From assembly GCA_016648135.1 (NCBI GenBank), contig JADDOH010004041.1:124001-188000 (forward strand): a stretch of DNA of 64,000 nt. The letters are read 5' to 3'. The translations under genes and the position numbers were made by a program. This document shows, piece after piece, positions 22,233 through 33,545 of the stretch. Origin of the DNA: Agrypnia vestita (taxonomy: Eukaryota; Arthropoda; Insecta; Trichoptera; Phryganeidae). The notes under the pieces are model-generated. The model saw only the letters and a program-made list of their open reading frames with translations, searched no databases and was not told the origin of the DNA. How positions within the stretch are numbered: the stretch's first letter is position 1; every line of letters starts with the position of its first letter.

Positions 22233-22520
22233 ATCACGCCGTATCCACGCAAGGATAGGCAGAAAGGAATGAACGCCATATTCTTCTATCTGAGTACAAC
22301 ACCTTTGCTTCGACTAAATTCATATATCTTTTCATGTGTGCTCTATGGTTGTTGAGGCTTTTAACAGTATCGTGCCAAGATCTTTCGCGGACGCCGTCTA
22401 TTCCTGCTACCTTCAACACTCGCCTCATAAATTTTCTGAACCATCCTTTCCTCGCTCATACGTTCTACATAATCAAACCATCTCAGTGATTCTTTTTTTA
22501 TTCTATCTATCTATTAAATA
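22233..22520 (-). pseudogene. LINE family L-A fragment
   Basis: The minus strand encodes GIDGVRERSWHDTVKSLNNH and WRSFLSAYPCVDTA with a terminal stop at the same place as the copy at 16251. The RGRP motif has been lost by a deletion, so this is a decayed 3' end. Confidence 0.7.
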
Positions 22521-23084
22521 AAGTAATAGGAATAAACAAAAAGGTTTTATTTTATTTCACATTTTTCCAAAATAATGTTTACAAACAACTCATGCTTCAA
22601 TGTAATGACTGCACGCCGTTGATAAATAGGACTGTTGCGTGTCAAGTGAAAGACTAACGTATTTAAGCGACTACTGTCAATTCTAAGCTACGCTAAGATT
22701 AATTTTATATTCACTCCTTGTTTGTTTTAACATTGGAAAATATATTTTTGGCTTAGAGGTTTCTACAACTAACTATATATCTACTTTGTTTAATGATATA
22801 TACTTTCAATATTTGTCGAAGTCTTTGCTGAGAGACCAAAAGAGCGCAGGACCTTTAGAAGGCCAAAAGGATGCAGACAGAGCCACAATGTCTTCAAAGA
22901 CGTGAGATGAATGGAGGAAAATTCTTGAAAAGTCCAACATCCAACTTGTAGCCTTAGAGATGAGATTGATTTTTTTAATGTGTTTATATGTTTATATTAT
23001 TACATGTTTATACGATTATATGTTTACCTAACTAACTTCGTTTCCGCAGTATTCACTCCACTCACTCAGACCTGTCTTTTTATG
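22521..23084. other. Gene-free DNA with an hAT-MITE scrap and a possible LINE tail
   Basis: CTCATGCTTCAATGTAATGA near 22593 resembles one end of the MITE at 5155. About 22845-22950 carries AGAAGGCCAAAAGG and TGTCTTCAAAGACGTGAG, weakly like the GRPK...WxDNVLKD region of the LINE tail at 26146, and is badly decayed. Confidence 0.3.
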
Positions 23085-23400
23085 GTTGGCTTAAGTGATC
23101 ACTTTACACAATTGTAACATTCGCCATTTCCACCCATGATAGAATATACCATGCTTATTCATTTTTTGGAAGTTGTATATATGTTCAAATTGCGTGAAAA
23201 GCTTTCATATATGAGTTGTAAGCGCCTTTTCCATGCGGCCTGTACAAAGCCATTTTCATTCCCCTAAATCCCCACAGATGTCGCTAATGAGAAAATCTAC
23301 ATTGATTACGGAATTTTCATAAGTCCTGTTACACCCAAATGACTTCTATACCTACTTTCCCATAATTAATACAGTTTCGTCTCTGTGAGATATCTATAAT
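23085..23400. mobile_element. MITE family M copy
   Basis: Contains GGCTTAAGTGATCACTTTAC, TTCCACCCATGATAGAATA and the terminal GTTTCGTCTCTGTGAGAT, all shared with 43357-43705. The left terminus is decayed. Confidence 0.6.
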
Positions 23401-23497
23401 ATATACACTAATTGATTAATAATGTCTCTGTGACATAAATCCAGCACTGTTCTGAAAGATTTGAACAAACTCAAAATAGTCTCTTCTTTATATTATG

Positions 23498-23995
23498 TGT
23501 ACCCATAAGAAATCAATTATTTAAGTGGCAACAAAAAAAGGATTTCACTACATTTAATTTTATTTTTGTCATCTTGTTGGTAGACTTTTAAGAAAAATGT
23601 GCTTCTAGGTGTTTTTAAAGCGTCATTATCAAACCCTACCGGGCGCCCACTTCGATCGCTATCAGACAAGTCAAACTCACCATCGGAAAATTTTCTAAAC
23701 CAACGTTGGCACTTATTTACTTTCAAAACGTCTCCATACACATCACAAATTTTGTTTGTTGCAACCGTTGCATTAACACCCGATAGAAAAGCATACAATG
23801 ACGTAAATGTTCTTCAGGTAGCTGATTGTCCGCCATTTTACGACAGAGTATTAAAAGTCACAAGATCACGGATTATAATATAATATAATAATATAATAAA
23901 TATTGCGCATAAAACACGTCTTGACACGTTCACTTTACCGAGGTTGACTGAAGCAAACATTCCACACCAAAAATAATTGATTACTTATGGGTACA
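23498..23995 (-). pseudogene. Internally deleted mariner element (second mariner lineage)
   Basis: Inverted termini TGTACCCATAAG and CTTATGGGTACA bound a 498-bp element. The minus strand starts MADNQLPEEHLRHCML, then after a frameshift near 23790 continues GVNATVATNKICDVYGD and CQRWFRKFSDGEFDLSD followed by RSGRP, the helix-turn-helix DNA-binding region and linker of mariner transposases. Everything from shortly after the linker to near the C-terminus is deleted, so no catalytic DD34D triad remains. It differs from the mariner at 38826 in termini and protein. Confidence 0.85.
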
Positions 23996-24639
23996 TCTAT
24001 TATGAGCAAAATCATTAAATCAACAAATAATATTATAGATATGGACAAAGGTGTTTTAAAAATAATATTATAGAAAATGTAGATTTGCTTATTGGGTTGT
24101 ATTGAAAATGAATGCGCTGATTCCCTAATTGACAATCCCCGATAATAATAATTTCGAATATCAATCCGAAATCGTAACTAGAATTCAATAACCGATCTCA
24201 TTCCATTTTCAAAACCAGTGTGAAACAAAATAAAAACTGGCCATACAATATAATATCCATCTCATTCCATTTTCATGGAAATTATTTCAAAATTATTATT
24301 GAATAAAATTACAACATTTACTTAATAATGAAAATACTTTGAATTTGATTTTTTTTAATATCTCAGTCCAATTTAAAATTTCAAATTAAAACTAAAGTGC
24401 GTCGATTGCTATATCACGTATGACATGTGTATTAATCATTATATATAAATTTCTATGTAACAATGTCCATCACTAACGTCACCGTCACTGTCCGGCACAT
24501 GGCACAAATAATGATGAGGTGTATAAAATGAGGTCCAAAAAAGAGTATAATTCTCTACGTAATATTCATCATTAACGCTACCTAATGGCTCAAATAACAA
24601 GGAGGTACAATATAATAATTTATAGATACTAGTATATAA

Positions 24640-25030
24640 AGAGGTAAACTTTGTAAGTTTGGTTGTAGGAGATAATCTCCGAAACTACTCATCCGATTTC
24701 AAAAACTCTTTCACCAATATTTAGAATGGACTTTCAAGTTGGAATAAGGCTATAAATTATTCCGTTTAAATAAAACTGCTTTCGTGGTGACCTATTTTAC
24801 AAATAAAGTCGCCGAAAATATGGTCTAGCCATATCGCTAGATATTTAAATACTAAGGTAAGAGATATTTAAATACTTTCTGTAGAGAACTCAAAAAGTTC
24901 TATAAAAAAGTCCGCGACGTCATATATCTGTATGTTAAGGCTAATAAAACACAAATTGATAAAATATGACTAAAAGTTACTAAAAATCTACGCGTGCGAA
25001 GTCGCGGAAATAGATAGTAATAGATATAAA
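24640..25030. repeat. Decayed interspersed repeat with the 'ATCTCCGAAACTACTCATCC' motif
   Basis: The stretch AATCTCCGAAACTACTCATC, then CCGATTTCAAAAACTCTTTC and finally ACGCGTGCGAAGTCGCGG follows an order I recall from dispersed insect repeats. No ends or protein can be defined within the window. Confidence 0.35.
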
Positions 25031-25589
25031 ATGCAATCACAGCATAATTCTCTATTTAATAATGTCCGTCACTGTTATCAAGACGCTACGCTACTCTAGA
25101 TAGATCTACACAGCCTAAACTGGCGGCCGAAATATATATAATAAAATTACGTCATTTTTGACATAGCTAGTGAATAACATATTTAAGAGAAAATAATATC
25201 TCTATTTAAATACAGAAGATATGTATAAGAAGAGACTACCTACGAGGTCCCACGAGAGATTTGAAGAAATACGCATGACATTAAATAAAAGTCTCTGAAG
25301 CTAAAACAATACCTTCTTAAAAGCTAGTAAAACGGAGATATGACAGGACTAGGGGTGGGCTCGCCCCGCAGGGATGGTAACGAGAAAAGTTAGCGGAAAA
25401 TCGCTATAAGATAAATCAATAAAACTTTTCACAATGAGGTATTGAAAATTGTGAGTTAAATGTGACCGATGAAGCGAAAATGGGAAGTATATATATATTA
25501 TGTAATATTAATTATTACATTACATATTTGGCGTTACAGCGTTATACACATTGAAATTTGTATTTAAAAAGTGAGTTTAATATAAAAAA

Positions 25590-25735
25590 CCAACTGATTT
25601 TGGAAACATCCTTTACTTATCAGGCAGGTATATAATTAAAATCACTTTTATATAATTAAAAACATAACACCTCGCACAAACCACTAATTTATTGAATTAT
25701 AAATAGACCAAAGGTCCCTTCATCAGGATACTAAT
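25590..25735 (-). ncRNA. Tandem pair of decayed hammerhead motifs
   Basis: The minus strand reads first CTGATGA, stem II GGACC/GGTCT and a lost GAAAC (25700-25735), then the family tail (AATAAATTAGTGGTTTG), and about 105 nt later CTGATAAG with GTTTCC (25590-25630) and again a tail (TTGGTTTTTTATATTAAAC). The same-strand tandem layout is what retrozymes and Penelope-like LTRs show. Neither copy keeps a full core. Confidence 0.45.
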
Positions 25736-26001
25736 TATATAAAAATCAGAATTCGAAGTATAAACATTAACAAAAACAAAAAAAATATGAGAGACGAATA
25801 ACTTGTATGAAAAATAAATTTAAGAAATACAAATGTCACTTATTTGTAGTAAATAACATTTGATACTAATAAAGTGAATTGAATTCACTTTATAGACACA
25901 TATTTTTATACTTTTTATCATGCTGTAACAGCTCAAATTTTTTTAAACGAAATATGTATTTTTTAAAGTCGATCCGGAGGCAAAAAATGATATCCCATTC
26001 A

Positions 26002-26100
26002 TAGGCCGAATGTAGTTCGGCGTACATCTCCGCCTATCACCGTCCTATTACCGTCATATCACCGTCCTATCAATTGTATGCCGAACTACGCCTTTACCGT
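26002..26100. repeat. Short inverted repeat around a CCGTCCTAT tandem
   Basis: AATGTAGTTCGGCGTA and TATGCCGAACTACGCC face one another, enclosing three imperfect repeats of CACCGTCCTAT/TACCGTCATAT. It could be a tiny MITE; it is not found elsewhere here. Confidence 0.5.
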
Positions 26101-26145
26101 GAAAGGACGCTCTCCTGACTTCAGCGAAATGTTGAGATTTGTAAA

Positions 26146-26455
26146 ATATCATCATCATTACTCTTGGCACTACAACCTTTGGTGGTTCTTGGCCTTCTCA
26201 GTGATCTTCCTCCACTCATCTCGGTTTAGTGCCAGCTCTCTCCAGTTCCGAAGCTCCAAGGTAGAGATATCTTTGAGGACGTTGTCACTCCATCTTAATT
26301 TTGGCCTTCCTAAGCTCCTTCGCCCTATTGGCCTTGAGTTCAGCAGGGACTTTGGTGCTTGATGCTCGGACATTCTCTCCACATGACCCAGCCACCGAAG
26401 TCTTCCCAGTTTTATAAATTTTGTGACGTTTGGCTCCTTTGTAGAATATACGGTT
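26146..26455 (-). pseudogene. LINE ORF2 C-terminus (family L-B)
   Basis: The minus strand encodes KLGRLRWLGHVERMSEHQ, RRSLGRPKLRWSDNVLKD and NWRELALNRDEWRK, ending at a stop followed by an ATG-type simple repeat (ATGATGAT) at the 3' terminus. The (L/F)RW(L/F)GHVERM and GRPxxRWxDxV motifs are standard for insect LINE C-termini. It is 5'-truncated with no catalytic palm. A shorter copy lies at 19087. Confidence 0.8.
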
Positions 26456-26574
26456 CGTATAAAATATCCGTTTTACTTAACACTAATACAACTTCCAAAA
26501 AATTGATAGATGTGGTAGTTTATCATGGATGGAATGGGTGGGACATCGATAATACATCTTGATTAGATAAGAAA

Positions 26575-26870
26575 TGAGTTGGGCGCTTGGACCAGGGCGG
26601 TCGGGAGCCGCGGCGACAAAGTTTGCGAGAGCCAAACTGCGGAAGCGCTCACCGCCCGCGAAGTTTGGCAGCCGCAGTGATATATCCTCGGCTGCCGCGC
26701 GGGCGCAAACAAATGTCGGCCGGCGCGGTATTGGGAAACTTGACGCGGAAAGAAATCGCCCAACTTCTTCGGCGGGGCGGAAGCCATTTGTCTCTGGACG
26801 CGGCGTCTCCGGGTCGCCGGGCCGCCCCCGGTCATTAGCTGCAGCCCGAGGAGGTGAAACAGTTGTTTCC
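26575..26870. other. GC-rich unique island
   Basis: The most GC-rich segment of comparable length in the window. At least three overlapping frames stay open, which is expected from composition and is not evidence of coding. No matching repeat and no credible splice pair. A promoter or conserved element is a reasonable hypothesis. Confidence 0.4.
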
Positions 26871-26959
26871 AAAAAGAATTCACGAAATGCAACGAAATAT
26901 GAACGCGTCCATCGTCCCTCTAATGTTCCGTGTCTTATGCAGTGTTAAAAAATATTGAG

Positions 26960-27645
26960 GAATAAGTCAAGAATACGACCGAACTTGAATTTTGATGAAA
27001 GAAAAATTGTTCCTGGTGTAATAAAGGGTCCTCATTACATAAATGAAGTCAAATTTTCCCGCTTGCTGGTTTAAAAGCAGTTATTTCAAGTTTAAAAATG
27101 ATACATTTTAACACTTCACGCCATAGATGCCCATATAATAAAACAAGAAAGCATAGAAAATTAATGTTAAGTCTAGATGTTGTATCAGGTAGGGAAAAGG
27201 CCAATTTTGTGTTAAAAACGGAAATAAGTCTAGATGACATATCCGGTAGGGAAAAGGCAAATTTTTTGTTAAAAACGGATTCAAATTCGCAATGATATTT
27301 TCTTAGGTAATGTGGGGCATACATTATATTGTACGGGGCGCGGCGTAGCACGCCGCGCGCTGGCGTAATGCAGGATCGTATAGTTGACATGTTTGGTAAT
27401 GAATGGGCCCACTTATGATAAACGTGATTTGTCAATTTCTGTGAATAAAACAGCAAAAACATATATTTTGTATATGCATCTATGGCGTGAAGTGTCAAAA
27501 TATATCATTTTTAAACTTGAAATAACTGCTATTAAACCAGCAAGCGGGAAAATTTGACTTCATTTATGTAATCAGGACCCTTTATTACACCAGGAACATT
27601 TTCTTTCATCAAAATTCAAGTTCGGTTGTATTCTTGACTATAGCC
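26960..27645. mobile_element. Mutator-like foldback element with 9-bp target duplication
   Basis: Inverted arms of about 165 bp (26960-27128 and 27478-27645) pair almost perfectly, including AGTCAAGAATACGACCGAAC and its inverse, and CACTTCACGCCATAGATGC and its inverse. The element is flanked by AATATTGAG at 26951-26959 and 27646-27654, a perfect 9-bp direct repeat, the signature of Mutator-like transposition. It encodes no transposase and carries an internal 67-bp tandem duplication and a GC-rich patch near 27330-27365. It is non-autonomous. Confidence 0.85.
27171..27300. repeat. 67-bp tandem duplication inside the foldback element
   Basis: Two units begin GTCTAGATG at 27171 and 27238 and both contain GGTAGGGAAAAGGC and TTAAAAACGGA. 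They sit in the central region between the inverted arms. Confidence 0.85.
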
Positions 27646-27654
27646 AATATTGAG

Positions 27655-28240
27655 TATATTATTGAAGGTATATATCTACTTCTTTTACACGAGTAATTCC
27701 ACCAACATGTATCAGAAAAACCTTTCCATCGTCAGGGTGTTGTATTGTATAACTGTCAAAATATCAGAATGAAATGTCTTTAGTTTCTTGTTTTTTAAAT
27801 TATTAGAAAAATTATTTTTAAATATTATTACTGAAGTTCTTGATTACTCGCAATTATTGGAAAAATTGTTAGAATTGGGCTAGTAGCTAAATTTAATTGA
27901 TTATTAATAATATTTTGTTTACTATTACATTTACTTAACTAATTTCTAATGATTCAAAATTATTCAATATTAGACCAAAATTATTTATGTATAAAATAGA
28001 AAGTCCTAAATTTTTATCAAAACCGTTCATCATTTTCTAATAAATGATTTGCAAATTCAGAAAAACCATGCTTATTCAGACATTTTAAATGTCCTTAACT
28101 CTTACATTGAAATTTCGACCGGTTTTTCCAATATAAAACGCTGTAAAATCTTTACACGACAGTTTATAAACACCTGAATTGTTAATTACATTATCTTTAT
28201 CTTTTGCATTTATGATAATACAGTGTCTTTGCGTTACACC
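27655..28240. other. AT-rich gene-free DNA
   Basis: No repeat termini, open frame or splice-bounded segment seen. Confidence 0.3.
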
Positions 28241-28336
28241 AGCAAGTTAATCATATTTTCATATCACAAGCGTTAAGTTTGTTTTGAAAATAATTAGAAT
28301 ATTTATGCGACACGTATTCCGTGCTCAGTATTTAAC
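28241..28336 (+). mobile_element. SINE family A, 3' body fragment
   Basis: AGCAAGTTAATCATATTTTC and CGACACGTATTCCGTG match the body of the copy at 1179. The tRNA-like head is absent, so the copy is 5'-truncated. Confidence 0.65.
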
Positions 28337-28439
28337 CAAAACGAAAACACATTTTAAAACAATTCCGTAAAAAATAATTAATACCTACCTGCACACATAA
28401 ATTGCTAAGCAACAGTTTTTAAAAAATTAAATTTTGAAA

Positions 28440-28640
28440 TGTCATAAAACATAACGATTTCGTTGTCTATCCGTCTGTCTATCTGTCTGTTCCCGCAACT
28501 TCGTGAAACGTCCGTAATTTCGTTCGAATTCACGGCTAAAAAACGGCCGTAGATGGGGCTTGAACACCAGACCACCAAATCCGAACCGGCCGATTAACGC
28601 ATGTGGCTACGGCCGCCTCTCCCTAGACCACCAAAATATG
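28440..28640 (-). mobile_element. tRNA-derived SINE, family D, copy 1
   Basis: The minus strand reads a tRNA-like head with B-box-like GTGTTCAAGCCCC, then ACGAAGTTGCGGGAACAGAC and a series of (GACA)-type repeats, then CGAAATCGTTATGTTTTATG. The same order is seen on the plus strand at 42735-42890. Confidence 0.65.
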
Positions 28641-29164
28641 CTATAAATATATACTAGGGCTTAGCAAAGACGTGAACCATGTCACGTTCCGCCCAGTACA
28701 ATCGCAAGGGTTTAAATTAGCACTTTTTTAAACTGTCGGCAGGGGAAATATAAAAAAAAATGTTCAAATACTTTGATAAAAATGAGTAAATACTTATTCT
28801 TTAGGAACCGGCATATAAAAGTACCGTCATTTTTGACGTATTACAGCTAGCAAGTGGAATAAAATTACATTCCTCCTTTCTTTTCCTCAACAAACACACT
28901 TGTATATAGGCACACGCACATACGCAATGTTTAGACGCATTTGATTTTTTTTCATTATGTATTAAATACATTTTTAACGCTTATTATGCGAAAGTTTAAT
29001 ATAATATAAAAATAAATAATACAAAACACTTTAAAATACTTTTCGAAATAATAATTCAATTGACTCGGACTCTGTGTTTAGCGTACATTAAAGTAAAATA
29101 ATTTTTTGCATACTACGCTTGTAAAATAACACTAATTGTCTTGGCAACATTTTAAATCCAACTA

Positions 29165-29455
29165 AATAGCGGAAGAGTGCGATTCGCTAAGTACGCACCT
29201 CCCTATTGCGGAAGCGAAACAAATGAATTTCCTCCAAGGGATTCTAAAAGATTAATAATGAAAGCAAATCCTCCGGGGGCGTGTGTAGGTAGGGAGGGGC
29301 AGGAAGCCTTAATCGGTATCGTCACAAGTCATGCCAGGCGATGCGAGGGCCTCCCCGATCGGAAAATATTGGGATTTGTCGCAATGCAGAGATGGGATTA
29401 TACCGGCACTGTATCACACGGAGGACTCGAGTACCTGACACCGCCTAGGTGAAAG
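29165..29455. other. GC-rich unique island
   Basis: A plus-strand frame is open for 91 codons, but nothing in the peptide or its borders suggests a gene. The composition contrasts with AT-rich flanks. A second milder island is at about 30290-30660. Confidence 0.3.
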
Positions 29456-31087
29456 AGAAATATTTATTTATTTGTATAAAGGCAAAGATGCAAGAAGAAT
29501 ATTTATTTATTTGTATAAATGTATTGAATTAAATTAATTTAATAAATAACACATAAACGTTACAAACATACATTAAATTCGTAAATATTATTACATTTAA
29601 TTAATATACAATATTTTTTTATATTCGAATTGATGCTTACAGTGGATGAAGATGTTTTACAAAGTAAGAGATTAAGGCGTTTGAATAATATCTGTTCCAT
29701 ACATTTATTAGTCGCTTACAATAATATCTATAAAATTACATAGCCTATAGATTTAAAGGAAACATGATTTTGAAGGGATAGATGATAGGGACCTACATAA
29801 AATTTAGAATTCAGTATATTTTAAATTTGTAACCCTCGGTGCGTTCAAAACATTTTTTTATTTCTTTGAACCTTTGCTTTTATACCCCACAATTTATATA
29901 TGTATGTGGATTCATATGTAGTGATGTAATGGATGAATTAATTTTATTTTAAGTATATACTAGGTGTTATTTTTCCATTTCTTATTTTTTCTTTATTATT
30001 TTAATTATTTCTCTTTTTCTTCCTTTTTGTCCTTTTAATGCTTTCTCTCCATGTGCCTCAAAATAACATATATTATGTATTTTGCAATCTATATGGCGGA
30101 CCAGGTCTTTCACTAACAACCTGGTTAAGCTGGAATAAACATATTACTATTATTATTATTAAAAATATATTTAATTGAAGTGTGAACGACACGATTATTA
30201 CTACCATTTTTAAAACACCTCATACTAGTTTTCTTTGCAAAATAAGAAAATACCTTGAAATTATATAACTTGATTTAAAAGAGAATTACTCGATTTGAAA
30301 TGGTAATATTTCCCCGAGCGGGACAATCTCTTTGCAGAAAAAAAATGCCAGGAGCAACTTAATGTTCCAAGGATAGAGAAAGGAATAATTGCAACAAGTG
30401 ATGCAGAAAAAAATAATATACGAGAAGGAGTGTCTCCGTGAAAAATGCAGTCGGTGGGAAATTGCACCGTTGCACCGGGGTATACCTCCATTTGAGATGT
30501 CACGCTGGAGTTATAGGGGTAGTGCCGGGAGAGGAAAGAGAAAAAGATTTAAGATCCCGAAAGCAAATTGCCGGAGGTACATTAGGGTAGTGTCAAATTA
30601 AATATCTTTGTCAAAACGGGGTGTGACGCATTGCCCACGAGGAAAGTAAGTAAGGAAAAATAAATAAGGTAAATCTTAGGCTTAGATTAGGGGCGAGGTT
30701 TTGTCTCGTAGTATTTTTGTAGTAAAATTAAATAATTATAGTTAATCCTTTTGGCCATGTTGTCAGAATTTCATGTCTGATATAGATTATCGGCTAAGAT
30801 TATGTATTCCTAGCTGTCCCAGGGCAAACGCTCACATGGTGGCCAAAAACGCTTCAAAAGCGTTTCCCAGAGAGCTTATAGTTTTAAGAGTATATAACAG
30901 GGAAACAGCTGCTGAGGATAGACCTAAGAGTAACAAGAGAAAACAGGGCATAGAAGTCAGCCAGTCACTGCCTTTTCATGCCTAAGATGCTCCCGAACTT
31001 GGAGGATTGGTCTCTTCAGTCTCCTCTTCAACCAATATTTTTTGGAGACGAGGGACAAATGTGACAATTTTCGTTACTCATAAAACA
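29456..31087. other. Gene-free DNA, AT-rich with short duplications
   Basis: ATATTTATTTATTTGTATAA occurs twice (29460 and 29500). A milder GC-rich island lies at 30290-30660. A donor-like GTAAGTAAGG at 30647 has no credible exon in front of it. Confidence 0.3.
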
Positions 31088-31598
31088 TTATTACGGAACA
31101 TGGCTTTTGGAGACACTGAACACGAATTTACTCTTCAGCACTAATCTATGATCCACACTATTTCGAAATTGATCACTCGCCTGTGAATATTTAATTATCG
31201 CTTGTTAACGCTTTTAATTAAACTCTTTTTAACTATCGCAACTAAGTATTATAGGTATTTCGCTTCAATTAATCTGCGCGTCACTGGTATCACACACGCG
31301 TTGTAACACCAATCGCCACGGCTTGTCGCTAATATCGCACCGGTAGAAACGTCAAAACAACATTAACGCGCCCCGGCCCGGCCTCGCTATTTATACGCAA
31401 CTAGTTGGTTTTTCGAATCATCGAGGGTATTTTTTTCATTTGTAGTATTAGCGAGAAGGTTTCCGTCGCTCCTAGGCTGTTCCAGGCGTCTCCTGAATGT
31501 TGTAGATAATTCTAGAGTTCTGTAGGGTGTTCCATAGTTCTGTTCCAAAGTGACATATTACAAGGGATTCAGACAGTGCATTAATTTCGCTATAATAT
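31088..31598 (+). mobile_element. Solo LTR 3 (subfamily with LTR 6)
   Basis: Begins near TTACGGAACATGGC and shares with LTR 6 the block ATCGCCACGGCTTGTCGCTA, then GCACCGG and AGAAACGTCA, a TATA-like CTATTTATACGC at about 31388, and the 3' block AAGTGACATATTACAAGGG. No internal retroelement region adjoins. Confidence 0.7.
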
Positions 31599-31599
31599 A

Positions 31600-31830
31600 T
31601 ATGGTGAATACCAGAAAACTCATTCGTCTGCGGAAGAGAAATATTAGACACATAGGACACGCTTTGAGTCGAGCAGCCTGCATAAGGTCTTAGCCAGGGA
31701 ATAGAGAAACCTAGCGATGCTCCAGCAAGTCATGCCATGACTCCTTGTCTAGCAGACCAGGATCTGTCCAACCAGACAGGAGCTCTGATAGCACCACCAT
31801 CCAAGGTCTCACAACTAATAAGGAGTAAGA
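31600..31830 (+). pseudogene. Possible LINE C-terminal remnant
   Basis: The plus strand just after solo LTR 3 reads RKLIRLRKRNIRHIGHALS, resembling the basic (R/K)NxRxxGHxL stretch of LINE C-termini, then breaks down in stops. Very decayed; chance cannot be excluded. Confidence 0.25.
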
Positions 31831-33176
31831 ATATATCTTTAAGATACACCATTAAGTTATTAGAAGTAATAATTAAATAAGCTAACAAATCGAAACGGCA
31901 GTGGATACTTTACGGCGCCCGGATAATAGTTGCAAAAATGCAGTGATCTAAAGGTACCCGGAATCAAGAGGATGACAGGCCGTCTTAAAATCAGCTGGGC
32001 AAAAAAAATTGAGTGAATCCAGGAATGGATATGTGGTGGTTTGGAGCTACCGCAGATTCTAGCCGTTGCGTTTCGGCCAATCAAGCGCGAGATACGGTCA
32101 ACGCTTCCGTACGCCACACCAACAAACATTCTATCAACGATCATTGTAGCCTTAAAAAGTAATATTCCTGTTCGCAACCCAACCGTTAAAGATTATTCTA
32201 ATAAACCACAACTTGGTGCAGTGAGTATTACTTACAATCTCTGCGGATCTGTTCTATTTAATTAGTTTTGCTGATCACACTTATTCACTCATTTAACACG
32301 AAATAATTCTCCTGGTGGTATGGATTTTTTTTTCTCTCCTCACAACTAACCCGCAAAAATTAAAATCAGCTGATAATCATGATATATAAATAAATAGCTC
32401 TTTTGTACGTTTGTGAATACACACTTTAGGTATTCAAGTAAGCTTCCTCTTTGATTTAATGTCTTATCTATCGAGATTTCCATCTAAAAATATCTTATCT
32501 AACTTTGTTCTTAACATCTGTGAACCTTTTTAATTGGTCTATGCTTTTACATTATATGTTTAAAAAACTGTTAAGGTTTCTTAATAAATAAATTAATATA
32601 CCTACCTAGCAACTAGAAACAAGACCTCAAGGCACACAACTACACATGCATGTGTATTGTATAAAATGTAAGAACTCGTACAAATAATTATCCGTGACAT
32701 ACTTACGTCAGAATCTGTCACGAAAATGTTATCAAAACTTAATTATGATATTTGACAGTCTACAATTTGACATGTTTCACATGAATTGATGAATATTCGC
32801 AAAATAAGCTTCATTTATGCGAATGTCTCCAGGAAAGAATGTTGAAATGTATTTTATGTTGAATCAAGTAGCGGTATAGTTTTTTATATTCCAGAGAGGA
32901 AGGAAGGAAAGGAAGATATCTCGTGACGGATCAGTGTTCGGCTCTGTTCTCCTGGGAAAAGGAGCTCCATTAAGAAGACTAAGGGGCAGACGGTAAGAGA
33001 CAGGATTGCAGTCGGAGTATCAGAAGAAAAATGCATTAATTAAATGTAATGGAATTTGAACGCAAATGTAAATTAATACCGCTGTGCCGGAAAATTAAAA
33101 GAACGAGATGGTACAGATGACCCAATGGCGTTTCAAGCTTGGAAACTTTGATTAAAAATTTTATTAAACTTTTTTT
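31831..33176. other. Gene-free DNA
   Basis: An open plus-strand frame (32041-32265) covers a GC-richer patch near 31910-32120 and ends close to a GTGAGT at 32221, but no polypyrimidine tract precedes it. No repeat relation found. Confidence 0.25.
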
Positions 33177-33229
33177 TAAATATGTTTTACTTTACTTTGT
33201 AATATACACACAATACGAGTTATTAAATT

Positions 33230-33275
33230 ACAACTACAGTTTCGAGAGGAGCAGTCTCTCTCATCATCAGGTATA
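33230..33275 (-). ncRNA. Hammerhead-ribozyme motif, left arm
   Basis: Minus strand: CTGATGA (complement at 33264-33270), one unpaired T, stem II GAGAG/CTCTC closing a 9-nt loop, GAAAC, then a minimal stem III (AC, T, GT) and A as the cleavage-site residue. All invariant core residues C3-A9 and G12-A14 are present. Stem I pairs for only about 2 bp next to the core, so activity as a monomer is doubtful. Confidence 0.6.
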
Positions 33276-33496
33276 GATAATAACTAACTAATCGGGTTGG
33301 TCAGGGGGTCAGGGGGGCGCGCGGCGGGGAAGGGTGTATTTTTCGCCGAACAGCTCTAGGAGCGGTCACATTTCTGTCCACTTCACCACTCCTAGACCTG
33401 TTCGGTGAAAAGTACACCCTTCCCCGCCGCGCGACCCCCTGATCCTCTGACCTACCCAATTAGATTGATCAATTTTGTATTTAAGTTAGTAATTAT

Positions 33497-33545
33497 CTAT
33501 ACCTGATGATGAGAGAGACTGCTCCTCTCGAAACTGTAGTTGTAA
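33497..33545 (+). ncRNA. Hammerhead-ribozyme motif, right arm
   Basis: Plus-strand mirror of the left-arm motif: CTGATGA at 33503-33509, stem II GAGAG/CTCTC (33511-33515 with 33525-33529), GAAAC at 33530-33534 and predicted cleavage after A33538. Core identical to the left arm, with the same weak stem I. Confidence 0.6.

Noticed and set aside
26483..26948. Several overlapping long frames on both strands in the GC-rich island
   Set aside because: High GC lowers stop-codon frequency; frames overlap in both directions and none has splice sites or recognised domains.
27049..27498. Minus-strand open frame of 149 codons
   Set aside because: It lies wholly inside the Mutator-type foldback element and spans one inverted arm and the tandem duplication; no transposase motif.
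32041..32230. Plus-strand exon ending at GTGAGT
   Set aside because: No polypyrimidine tract before the AG at 32050-32051, an equally good minus-strand donor overlaps the same place, and the context is repeat-like.
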